This document shows positions 1-5,428 of a DNA stretch of 6,973 bases, piece by piece (the first letter of the stretch is position 1; each line of letters begins with the position of its first letter). The translations under genes and the position numbers were made by a program. Source of the DNA: Acidobacteriota bacterium (GTDB lineage Bacteria > Acidobacteriota > Terriglobia > Terriglobales > Acidobacteriaceae); the NCBI GenBank assembly GCA_021799945.1, contig JAJYZK010000167.1:1-6973 (forward strand), written 5' to 3'. The notes beneath the pieces are model-generated. The model made no database searches. It saw only the letters and a list, made by a program, of their open reading frames with translations, and had not been told where the DNA came from.

Positions 1-106
1 GTTCGCCTAACAAATGAACTGTCATCCTGATCGGAATTTGGCCGGTTTTTGGCCAAACGGAGTCGAAGGATCTGTGGTTGTTCTTGAGCGAATTTCTGAT
101 TCGCCA
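1..106 (+). repeat. Dispersed palindromic repeat, copy A (interrupted; left end cut by window)
   Basis: Bases 9-30 match the reverse complement of 5161-5182 at 21 of 22 positions, and the similarity continues to base 1, so the copy probably runs beyond the window. Bases 64-106 match 5259-5301 at 37 of 43 positions, including a perfect 17-base block (GAATTTCTGATTCGCCA) at 90-106. Between these parts the usual core GAGCGCAGCG is replaced by about 28 extra bases with their own hairpin. The repeat ends three bases before the stop codon of the ZIP transporter gene. Similar CATCCTGAGC...GAAGGATCT sequences are scattered through many acidobacterial and other genomes; that is from memory and was not searched here. 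Confidence 0.75.
37..57. other. 7-bp hairpin inside repeat copy A
   Basis: TTTGGCC (37-43) and GGCCAAA (51-57) are perfect inverted arms around a 7-base loop GGTTTTT. The hairpin sits within the extra bases that interrupt the repeat. It lies about 50 bases past the ZIP stop codon in the direction of transcription, so it could stop or stabilise that transcript. However, on the minus strand it is followed by ATTCCG, not a T-run, so a standard intrinsic terminator is not supported. Confidence 0.45.
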
Positions 107-108
107 TC

Positions 109-846
109 CTAGCGGAGCGCCAGATCCGCGCCCAGCCTGCAAAGCAGAAAGATCGCCACGCCGGCGAAGAATACCAGCGCCATGCGAATGCCGGTTTCCC
201 GGTTCACCTCCGGCACCAGATCGCTCGCCCCGACGTAGACGGCCACGCCGGCGGAGAGCGGCAGGCCCCCGCGCACCCAGCCAGGAGTCAGATCGATGAC
301 CAGAACGCCGGCCAGCGTCGCAGCGGATACGATGGCGGAGACTGCCAGGGCGGCGCCCCGGCTGCGACCGCTGGCCAGGGTCACCGAGGCCACGGTGAGG
401 CCCTCCGGCATTTTGTGCAGCAAAATGGCGGCGAAGACGATCCAGCCCAGCCAACTGGAGAGCGCAAACCCGGAGGCGATGGCCACCCCGTCGAAGAGCG
501 AATGCGCGGCCAGCCCGGCCGCCACCGAGTTCCCGGTGCGCGGCGAAAGAATATGGCCGCACTCCGTCTCTTCTCCATAATGGAAGTGCGGGTTGATGGT
601 GTGTTCCAGCAGGTGCATCACGCAATAGCCGGCGAAGACCAGAGCGGGCGCCTGCGCCGGGGCCAGGCGGAAGCTTTCCGGGATCATCTCCAGAAAGGCC
701 GTGGCCAGCATGAAGCCCGCGCCCAGAGCTACGAAGTAGCGCAGGTACCGTTTCTCCCATCGCGAGCGCACGAGAATGAATGCGCCCAAAAAAGCGGCCA
801 GCGCGGCCGCCATGCCGAGCACCACGGTAAGCGCGAAATGGGCCAT
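109..846 (-). CDS. ZIP-family divalent metal transporter
   Basis: This is an integral membrane protein of 245 residues that probably moves Zn2+ or a related divalent cation into the cytoplasm. Hydrophobic segments lie near residues 5-26, 36-54, 66-80, 108-130, 133-158, 165-185, 195-210 and 221-240, giving about eight, as expected for ZIP proteins. The family metal-site motifs are visible: AHSLFDG with H115 and D119 in the fourth helix, and HKMPEG with H144 and E148 in the fifth. AFLEMIPES (50-58) and ASDLVPE (207-213) are further ZIP-like blocks. The loop at 82-98 is rich in possible ligands (H82, H87, H89, C96, H98). AAGGG lies 9 bases before the ATG. The length is usual for bacterial ZupT-like members, but the metal cannot be read from sequence. 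It is the last gene of the minus-strand series, 134 bases after ychF. Confidence 0.9.
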   Translation of the reverse strand: MAHFALTVVLGMAAALAAFLGAFILVRSRWEKRYLRYFVALGAGFMLATAFLEMIPESFRLAPAQAPALVFAGYCVMHLLEHTINPHFHYGEETECGHILSPRTGNSVAAGLAAHSLFDGVAIASGFALSSWLGWIVFAAILLHKMPEGLTVASVTLASGRSRGAALAVSAIVSAATLAGVLVIDLTPGWVRGGLPLSAGVAVYVGASDLVPEVNRETGIRMALVFFAGVAIFLLCRLGADLALR

Positions 847-980
847 AGGTGAGAACCCTTCATCCCCGGACTGTCCGCCGGAGGGGCGACCGGCGAGAGG
901 ACCTTGACGCAGGTTGCAAGGAGCCGGCCGCCTGGCGGTCCCGACGGGCGCGGCGCTGCGGACAGGCCTGCGCAGCCGCC

Positions 981-2066
981 TTATCCGCTATGCCGGATGT
1001 GCATGACGTCGCCGTCCTCGACGCGGTAATCCTTGCCCTCCAGCCGCAGTGCGCCCTGCGCACGGGCCGCGGCCTCCGACCCTGCCGCCAACAGCGTGTC
1101 CCAATGGATCGTTTCGGCCCGTATGAAATGCTTTTCCAGGTCCGAGTGTATGGCGCCGGCGGCTTCCTGGGCCCGGGAATGACGGGGGATCGTCCAGGCG
1201 CGGCATTCGTCTTCCCCGACGGTGAAGAACGAAGCCAGACCCAGCAGATCGTAACTCTTGCGAATCAGCCGGCGCAGTCCGCTTTCTTTCAGCCCGTAGG
1301 AAGAGAGGAACTCCGCCGCCTCCTCATCGCCGATCTCCGCCAGCTCGGCCTCCACTTTCCCGCAAATCGCGGTCGCGCCGGCGTTGGGACGGGCCGCTAC
1401 CTCCTCCAGTTTGTACTTCGCGGCCGCGGCCTCCAGATCGGCGCCCAGCGTCGCACTCTCAGAGATGTTCAGCACGTAGAGAACCGGCTTGAGGGAAAGG
1501 AAGGTGAACCCGCGAACCAGTTTTTTCTCCTCCCCGGACATGATCAACTCCCGGAGAGGCTTCTCCTGCTCCAACTGCGGCTTGAAACGAAGCAGTAACT
1601 CGTTCTCCCTTTCCAGCTCGGGAGTGCGCGCCCGCTTCAAATCCTTTTCCAGCCGCTCCAGCCGCTTCTCCACCTGGGACAGATCGGAGAAGATCAGGTC
1701 GAATTCCACATTTTTTATGTCCCGCAGAGGATCCACTCCCTGCGGCCGCGGGATAAACGGATCCTCGAAGGCGCACAGGACATGGATCAGCGCGTCGTTA
1801 TCCCGCAGGTGGGTGAGAAAAGCGCTTTCTTTGAGCGCTTCCTGGCCGATGGCGGCAACGTCGGCGTATTCCACCGTGGCGTAGACCGTTTTTTTCGGGC
1901 GATACAGTTCCGCCAGCCGGTCCAGTCTCTCGTCCGGCACCCGGGCCACTCCGACATGGGCCTCCTTCGGGTTGGAATACCCGGAGGCCTCCACCTTCGC
2001 TTTGGTGAGGATTTTGAAGAGAGAGCTTTTGCCCACCTGCGGCAGGCCAATGATTCCACTTTTCAT
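981..2066 (-). CDS. ychF: YchF/OLA1-family P-loop NTPase, divergent (DUF933/TGS C-terminus)
   Basis: This is a 361-residue homologue of the redox-regulated ATPase YchF (Obg/HAS-GTPase group, cytoplasmic, ribosome- and stress-associated). Visible in order are the P-loop GLPQVGKSS (7-15), a coiled helical insertion about 130-180 rich in E/K/R, and the NISE motif (200-203). NISE corresponds to the NxxE that replaces the GTP-specific NKxD in YchF and permits ATP use. The C-terminal DUF933/TGS domain follows, with RAWTIP (289-294), HSDLEKHFIRAETI (307-320) and GKDYRVEDGDVMH (344-356). E. coli YchF has 363 residues. It is odd in that the G3 motif, normally DIAGLV followed by a glycine-rich GEGLGN loop, reads DVAAIG (69-74) and is about four residues shorter; the switch I region also differs. 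A related divergent group annotated only as a DUF933 protein occurs in Acidobacteriota, as I recall. The start was chosen because the P-loop then sits at residue 7 and AGGA lies 5 bases upstream. Confidence 0.93.
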   Translation of the reverse strand: MKSGIIGLPQVGKSSLFKILTKAKVEASGYSNPKEAHVGVARVPDERLDRLAELYRPKKTVYATVEYADVAAIGQEALKESAFLTHLRDNDALIHVLCAFEDPFIPRPQGVDPLRDIKNVEFDLIFSDLSQVEKRLERLEKDLKRARTPELERENELLLRFKPQLEQEKPLRELIMSGEEKKLVRGFTFLSLKPVLYVLNISESATLGADLEAAAAKYKLEEVAARPNAGATAICGKVEAELAEIGDEEAAEFLSSYGLKESGLRRLIRKSYDLLGLASFFTVGEDECRAWTIPRHSRAQEAAGAIHSDLEKHFIRAETIHWDTLLAAGSEAAARAQGALRLEGKDYRVEDGDVMHIRHSG

Positions 2067-2071
2067 GCTTT

Positions 2072-2075
2072 TCCT
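2072..2075 (-). promoter_or_regulatory. Ribosome binding site of ychF (decides the start)
   Basis: On the minus strand AGGA is followed by five bases and the ATG at 2066. The alternative in-frame ATG at 2105 would add 13 residues with no family counterpart, and its only purine run, GGGGAG, touches the ATG with no spacing. Confidence 0.7.
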
Positions 2076-2130
2076 GTATCCGGTTGACGAAGGCGCGGCA
2101 GCCATCTCCCCGGCGGCCGGTTAACCCGGG

Positions 2131-2634
2131 TCAGATATCCTTCCGGGCGAAGTGGGCCGTGGTGAACAGGGTGCCCACACCACACAGAAGGACGGTCATT
2201 TCGACCCGGACTGAGACGGCATGGAGGCGATCGAATATCTGCCGGCCCGGATTGTCCGGCGCGACCGCATCGATATTGCCGCCGACCGAGACCCGGGCCG
2301 TATCCATCCGGGGAATAATGCTGAATTGCGAATACGCCGTGAGCAGCAGCATGGCCAGAACCAGGAGCGCCTGCGGAATTACGGTGCGGTAGTGCGCGCG
2401 TCCGAGCAACAGGAGCAGCAGCGCCAGTACGGCGCAGAGCAATCCCATCCAGTGCAGATGAACCAGCGATCCGCCGACCACCAGCCCGGCGGCGTGCATG
2501 CCGAGCGCCGGGTTGGCGAACAGCGGCGGAAGGGCGCGAAAGGCGATCGGCGCCAGAATGGCGCCGAAGAAAATCAGCGCTCCCAGCCATAGGCCGAGCG
2601 CCAGGTAAACCAGAGCGTGGATGACGGTGCGCAT
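2131..2634 (-). CDS. DUF4149-type integral membrane protein
   Basis: This is a 167-residue membrane protein of unknown function. Four hydrophobic segments are visible near residues 8-31, 56-78, 84-106 and 144-162. The first carries small residues (ALGLWLGALIFFGAI), and the last is preceded by FDRLHAVSVRVE (134-145). That arrangement, with an F..LH..S block before the final helix, resembles DUF4149/TMEM205-like proteins; the assignment rests on memory of the family and on topology, not on an alignment. The start at 2634 was preferred over an in-frame ATG at 2691 because GGAG lies six bases before it and the extra 19 residues would be a Gly/Pro/Arg-rich tail. The gene ends 64 bases before ychF on the same strand, so the two are probably co-transcribed. 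No metal-binding or catalytic motif was seen. Confidence 0.62.
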   Translation of the reverse strand: MRTVIHALVYLALGLWLGALIFFGAILAPIAFRALPPLFANPALGMHAAGLVVGGSLVHLHWMGLLCAVLALLLLLLGRAHYRTVIPQALLVLAMLLLTAYSQFSIIPRMDTARVSVGGNIDAVAPDNPGRQIFDRLHAVSVRVEMTVLLCGVGTLFTTAHFARKDI

Positions 2635-2640
2635 CGCGTT

Positions 2641-2644
2641 CTCC
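2641..2644 (-). promoter_or_regulatory. Ribosome binding site of the DUF4149 gene (decides the start)
   Basis: The minus strand reads GGAG, six bases, then the ATG at 2634. This supports the shorter 167-residue form over the 186-residue one starting at 2691. Confidence 0.6.
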
Positions 2645-2854
2645 GTTGGGGTCGGGCCTGGGCGCCGCGAGCCGCCGGTCCCGGGTTGCATTGGCCGCCG
2701 TATGGGCCCGACCCGTTTGCCGACGCCCCGGCGATGCTGCGCGCCCCGCTGCGACTTGACTAGGACGATCTTACATAGAATGCGCCGCGCAACACGAACC
2801 GGGCGCAGGAGGAATCGGCGCGGAAGAACCGGGCCGTTCCTCCACCGGGCGGGG

Positions 2855-3709
2855 CTACCGGATCGGCGCCCTACCCGTCAGCCGCTCGATCCTCTTGGCG
2901 ATGGGAGGATGGGTGGAGAAAAGGTTGGCGAACATGTCGCGGCCCAGCAGCGGAGCCACGATGAACAGGTGCGCGGTGGACGGAGAGGCCTGCATGGGGA
3001 GCCGCCGGGAATAGGCATCCAGCTTCTGCAAGGCGCTGGCCAGGGCGTAGGGATTTCCGGTAATATGCGCGCCGGTGGCGTCCGCCTCGTACTCCCTCGA
3101 ACGGGAAATGGCGAGCTGAATCAGGGTGGCGGCGATGGGCGCAAGAATCATCATGAACAAGGCGCCGGCGCCGCCGCCTCTTTCCCGGTCGTCGCGGCCG
3201 CCGTATCCTCCGAATAAGCTGGCCCACCATCCCAGGCGGGCCAGCATGGTGATGGCCCCCGCCAGCGTGGCGGCAATCGAGCTGGTAAGGATGTCGCGAT
3301 TCTTCACATGCCCGAGTTCATGAGCTAGAACGCCCTCCAGCTCCTCGTCGTCGAGCAGATTCAAGATGCCTTCGGTAACCGCGACGGAGGCATGATTGGG
3401 GTTGCGGCCCGTGGCGAAGGCATTGGGCGATTCGGTCGGGATCACGTACATCTTCGGCATGGGTAGGCCCATGCGCTGGGTCATCCGCTCCACCACCTGA
3501 TAGGCGCGGGGAAGCTGCTCGCGGGTGACCGGCTGGGCCCGATACATCGCCAGAGCCAGCTTGTCGGAATAGAAATAGCTGAAGAAATTCATTCCGGCCG
3601 CGACGACAAAGGCCAGCACCATCCCATCGCGGCCGCCGAAACGCGCGCCGATGAGAACCAGGAAAAGAGTGAGCGCCGTCAGCAGCAGTGCAGTCTTGAA
3701 AGTGTTCAT
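2855..3709 (-). CDS. htpX: HtpX-like membrane zinc metalloprotease (peptidase M48)
   Basis: This 284-residue protease belongs to the M48 HtpX group, close to the usual length of about 290. HtpX degrades damaged or misassembled inner-membrane proteins in concert with FtsH, with its active site facing the cytoplasm. Two N-terminal hydrophobic segments (about 6-23 and 29-47) are followed by the soluble start of the protease domain, including SPNAFATGRNP (94-104). The zinc motif HELGH lies at 130-134, with E131 catalytic. Two more hydrophobic stretches lie at about 142-164 and 183-201, on either side of a glycine- and charge-rich linker (GGYGGRDDRERGGG). The third zinc ligand is E206 in EYEAD (206-210). 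FSTHPPIAKRIERL near the C-terminus is also typical. All catalytic residues are present. The start codon is abutted by an 8-bp hairpin. It lies 108 bases after the SIS-domain gene. Confidence 0.94.
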   Translation of the reverse strand: MNTFKTALLLTALTLFLVLIGARFGGRDGMVLAFVVAAGMNFFSYFYSDKLALAMYRAQPVTREQLPRAYQVVERMTQRMGLPMPKMYVIPTESPNAFATGRNPNHASVAVTEGILNLLDDEELEGVLAHELGHVKNRDILTSSIAATLAGAITMLARLGWWASLFGGYGGRDDRERGGGAGALFMMILAPIAATLIQLAISRSREYEADATGAHITGNPYALASALQKLDAYSRRLPMQASPSTAHLFIVAPLLGRDMFANLFSTHPPIAKRIERLTGRAPIR

Positions 3710-3732
3710 AGCGCCGCCCCTCGAGCGGCGCT
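3710..3732 (-). promoter_or_regulatory. GC-rich hairpin at the htpX start codon, RBS in the loop
   Basis: On the minus strand AGCGCCGC, a 7-base loop TCGAGGG and GCGGCGCT are followed directly by the ATG of htpX. The arms pair perfectly over 8 bp. The only Shine-Dalgarno-like purines (GAGGGG) lie in the loop and the first stem base, about 8-9 bases from the ATG. The structure would affect ribosome entry if formed in the mRNA. The same 8-7-8 palindrome could instead be a protein operator. The pairing is seen directly; a regulatory role is inferred. Confidence 0.5.
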
Positions 3733-3817
3733 TCTATTGTCCCATGCCGGGACCGGCGTCAGGAGCGGCTCCGGCGCTCGCGGGAGCGGGGCGGCGCGGT
3801 ATAGGCCCGGCGGCGGG

Positions 3818-4948
3818 CTATTCCGCGACCACCGCCTTCATCAGGTTGCGCGGGTGATCGACGTCGATGCCCCGCTGCGCGGCGGTATGGTAGGCGAGCA
3901 GCTGCAAGGGCGCAACTTCCAGCATCGGCAGCAGATATTCCCCCGCCGCCGGAACCTCGATGGCATGGGTGACACGCTGGGCGATCTCCGCGTCGCCGGG
4001 GGATGTCAACGCGATCATCTCCGCTCCCTGCTCCTCAAGATCGCGAATCAACTGGAGCGCCTTCCGGTAGCGCAGCACCGAATCCGGATCGCTGGCGTCG
4101 CGCGTGGCCAGGATCACCAGCGGCGTGCCCCGGCTCACCAGCGCATTTGGCCCGTGTTTCAGCTCGCCGGCGGGATATCCTTCCGCCTGCAGATAGGCCG
4201 ATTCCTTCATCTTGAGGGCTCCCTCACGGGCGATGGCGTAGTGAATGCCCCGGCCCAGGTAGAGGAGGGAGGAGGCGCCGCCGAGCCCTTCGGCGATTGC
4301 GGCGGCCTGCGCGTCCCACGTTGCGAGGGACGCGGAGAGCGCCGAAGGGAGTCTTTCCAGCTCCCGGCAATGAGCGGCGACCGTGTGCGCGGTCATCCTC
4401 CCCCGCAGCCTGCCCAGAAAGAGGGTGAGCAGATACAGAACCAGCAGTTGCGTGGTGAAGCTTTTGGTGGCCGGAATCGCCTTTTCTTCTCCGGCGCAGG
4501 TGGGCAGCAGCGCGTCGGCCTCGCGGGCCATGGAAGACGCGGCCTGGTTCGTGATGGCCAGCGTGGGCAGGCCCCGCGATTTGCCTTCCCGCAGAGCCGC
4601 CAGGGTGTCTGCGGTCTCTCCCGACTGGGAGATCACGATGACCCCGGGAGACTGCAGGGTGTGGGTCGAGCGATAGCAATACTCGCTCGCGTACTCCACA
4701 TCGACGGTGAGCCCGGCCATGTCTTCCAGCATGATTTCCGCGGCCAGGCCCGCATGGCGGCTGGAGCCGCTGGCGGCAATCACGATGCGCTCATGGCCGC
4801 GAAACGCCTCAGCGACGGCCTGGAAGGTCTCCCGGTTCAGGCTCCCATCCAGCAAATAAGCGCCCAGCACAGAGGCCCAGGCCTCCGGCTGCTCGTAAAT
4901 CTCCCGCAACATCGAATGGATGAAACGTCGCTGGCCGGGCTCGGGCAT
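3818..4948 (-). CDS. GlmS-like SIS-domain protein lacking the glutaminase domain (sugar isomerase or amino-sugar deaminase)
   Basis: This 376-residue protein corresponds to the isomerase half of glucosamine-6-phosphate synthase: two SIS domains (about 43-170 and 225-350) and a GlmS-type tail, DVDHPRNLMKAVVAE. The N-terminus has the linker motif MLREIYEQPEA (13-23), but there is no N-terminal Cys glutaminase domain, and none lies upstream. Sugar-phosphate contacts are visible at ASGSS (59-63) and SQSGET (107-112). Residues matching the E. coli GlmS catalytic set K485, E488, H504 and K603 are K246, E249, H265 and K371. The position of E. coli S401 is A160 (PATKSFTTQ), as in many glutaminase-free relatives. 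Without ammonia from glutamine it may act as a glucosamine-6-phosphate deaminase (NagB-II/GlmD type) or another ketose/aldose-phosphate isomerase. The substrate is not decided by sequence. Alternative start M13 is at 4912. Confidence 0.87.
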   Translation of the reverse strand: MPEPGQRRFIHSMLREIYEQPEAWASVLGAYLLDGSLNRETFQAVAEAFRGHERIVIAASGSSRHAGLAAEIMLEDMAGLTVDVEYASEYCYRSTHTLQSPGVIVISQSGETADTLAALREGKSRGLPTLAITNQAASSMAREADALLPTCAGEEKAIPATKSFTTQLLVLYLLTLFLGRLRGRMTAHTVAAHCRELERLPSALSASLATWDAQAAAIAEGLGGASSLLYLGRGIHYAIAREGALKMKESAYLQAEGYPAGELKHGPNALVSRGTPLVILATRDASDPDSVLRYRKALQLIRDLEEQGAEMIALTSPGDAEIAQRVTHAIEVPAAGEYLLPMLEVAPLQLLAYHTAAQRGIDVDHPRNLMKAVVAE

Positions 4949-4956
4949 CGCGCTTC

Positions 4957-4962
4957 ATTATA
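4957..4962 (-). promoter_or_regulatory. Possible -10 box (TATAAT) of the SIS-protein gene
   Basis: A perfect TATAAT on the minus strand ends 8 bases before the ATG at 4948. A start of transcription about 7 bases downstream would fall at or next to that ATG, giving a leaderless mRNA, or a leader of about 38 bases if M13 at 4912 is the true start. No matching -35 hexamer is seen 16-18 bases upstream, so the box may be chance. No good Shine-Dalgarno sequence precedes either start. Confidence 0.3.
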
Positions 4963-5040
4963 AAGGCGCTGCGCTGCCGGGGCGCGCCGCTCCGCATGCA
5001 AGTGGTCTCGAACATGGGAACAACGCGGCGATCCCAGGGA

Positions 5041-5064
5041 GAGCCCGCGATCGATGCCGGGCTC
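5041..5064. other. 7-bp hairpin upstream of the SIS-protein gene
   Basis: GAGCCCG (5041-5047) and CGGGCTC (5058-5064) are perfect inverted arms around a 10-base loop. No T-run follows on either strand. A leader or operator role cannot be told from sequence. Confidence 0.3.
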
Positions 5065-5094
5065 GCGAACGCTTCTCGCGTGGCCCCCCGAAGC

Positions 5095-5118
5095 GCACAG
5101 CATCCATGGAGGCTGTGC
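5095..5118. other. 7-bp hairpin with palindromic loop
   Basis: GCACAGC (5095-5101) and GCTGTGC (5112-5118) pair perfectly; the 10-base loop contains the palindrome TCCATGGA. No T-run follows on either strand, so it is not an obvious terminator. Confidence 0.3.
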
Positions 5119-5143
5119 TGCGATGCGGATATCGTTGAAAAAG

Positions 5144-5269
5144 CAGATCCTTCGCTGCGCTCAGGACGACAGTTCATTTGTTACGTGAACTTGTGACGCA
5201 GGACACTGGCGCCCTGCGTCACAAGTTCGACACAGAATCCCTGTCATCCTGAGCGCAGCGAAGGATCTG
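5144..5269. repeat. Nested palindrome: inverted copies B and C of the dispersed repeat around a 16-bp hairpin
   Basis: The outer arms, 5144-5172 and 5241-5269, are reverse complements at 28 of 29 positions and carry the core CCTGAGCGCAGCGAAGG. Nested inside, GAACTTGTGACGCAGG (5187-5202) and its exact complement (5213-5228) form a perfect 16-bp stem with a 10-base loop. Copy B continues to 5182, where TTCATTTGTT also matches copy A in inverted orientation. The whole could form a long two-part hairpin or cruciform. It lies between two minus-strand genes and has no T-run, so it looks more like a repetitive extragenic or MITE-like element than a terminator. Confidence 0.85.
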
Positions 5270-5301
5270 CGGCTGTTCTGCAAGGAATTTCTGATTCGCC
5301 A
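5241..5301 (+). repeat. Dispersed repeat, copy C (direct repeat of copy A)
   Basis: It contains the uninterrupted core CTGTCATCCTGAGCGCAGCG followed by AAGGATCTGCGG and the 17-base block GAATTTCTGATTCGCCA (5285-5301), which is identical to 90-106. The part 5259-5301 matches 64-106 at 37 of 43 positions without gaps. Its left arm is also the right arm of the nested palindrome. Confidence 0.8.
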
Positions 5302-5306
5302 CATTG

Positions 5307-5428
5307 GAAGTTTGTTGAAAAAAAGACTTGTGCCCGGCGCAAGATCCAACTCTTTGTGCCGCTCGCTTGGCAGGTCTACATCCTGTCGCGCCTCGCTCGG
5401 CGCTTCGGCGCGTTTTTCCACAGACTTC
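5307..5428. mobile_element. Small element with 16-bp imperfect terminal inverted repeats (MITE-like, non-coding)
   Basis: GAAGTTTGTTGAAAAA (5307-5322) matches the minus-strand reading of 5428-5413, GAAGTCTGTGGAAAAA, at 14 of 16 positions. The enclosed bases carry no gene; a frame across them on the minus strand begins MEKRAEAPSEARQ and then runs into the neighbouring repeat. The right edge coincides with the last base of the M3 peptidase stop codon. GTTGAAAAA occurs again at 5134-5142 next to copy B. No clear target-site duplication was seen, and mobility is inferred only from the shape. Confidence 0.4.
5318..5343 (-). terminator. Candidate intrinsic terminator of the M3 peptidase gene
   Basis: On the minus strand CTTGCGC and GCACAAG (5343-5337 and 5333-5327) pair with one C/A mismatch around a CGG loop. 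TC and seven Ts (5324-5318) follow. It lies about 85 bases after the peptidase stop codon, in the right orientation. The stem is short, so stability is uncertain. Confidence 0.4.

Larger units (their letters stand above)
4949..5427. other. 479-base gene-free region, rich in repeats
   Basis: No credible gene lies between the SIS-protein start and the M3 peptidase stop. Short open frames here translate repeat sequence (for example PERSEGS and SFAALRMT). From left to right the region holds a TATAAT next to the SIS gene start, two small 7-bp hairpins (5041-5064 and 5095-5118), the nested palindrome (5144-5269) with its trailing repeat to 5301, and an element with terminal inverted repeats (5307-5428) that contains a terminator-like hairpin. 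Confidence 0.7.

Noticed and set aside
849..1598. Plus-strand open frame (249 codons) opposite ychF
   Set aside because: It is antisense to the well-supported YchF homologue, with Arg-rich composition and no motif.
2756..2781. TTGACT and TAGAAT on the plus strand
   Set aside because: The spacer is only 14 bases and no plus-strand gene follows, so it is not a credible sigma-70 promoter.
3804..3820. GC hairpin (GCCCG/CGGGC) at the SIS-protein stop codon as a terminator
   Set aside because: The stem is 5 bp, overlaps the stop codon and is not followed by a T-run.
3737..4963. Long plus-strand open frame (408 codons) opposite the SIS-protein gene
   Set aside because: It lies antisense to a gene with clear family motifs; the product is Gly/Arg/Gln-rich with no recognisable domain, as expected for a shadow frame in GC-rich DNA.
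4949..5140. A glmS-type ribozyme or riboswitch in front of the GlmS-like gene
   Set aside because: Only two short 7-bp hairpins are visible; I could not find the conserved core of the glmS ribozyme, and the gene lacks the glutaminase part.
5144..5301. CRISPR array
   Set aside because: The repeats are inverted and nested, with no regular spacing and no cas genes.
4809..5421. Minus-strand small frames reading MNCRPERSEGSAF... and MEKRAEAPSEARQ...SFAALRMT
   Set aside because: PERSEGS and SFAALRMT are the translated form of the dispersed repeat, a known source of spurious proteins; one also overlaps the SIS gene.
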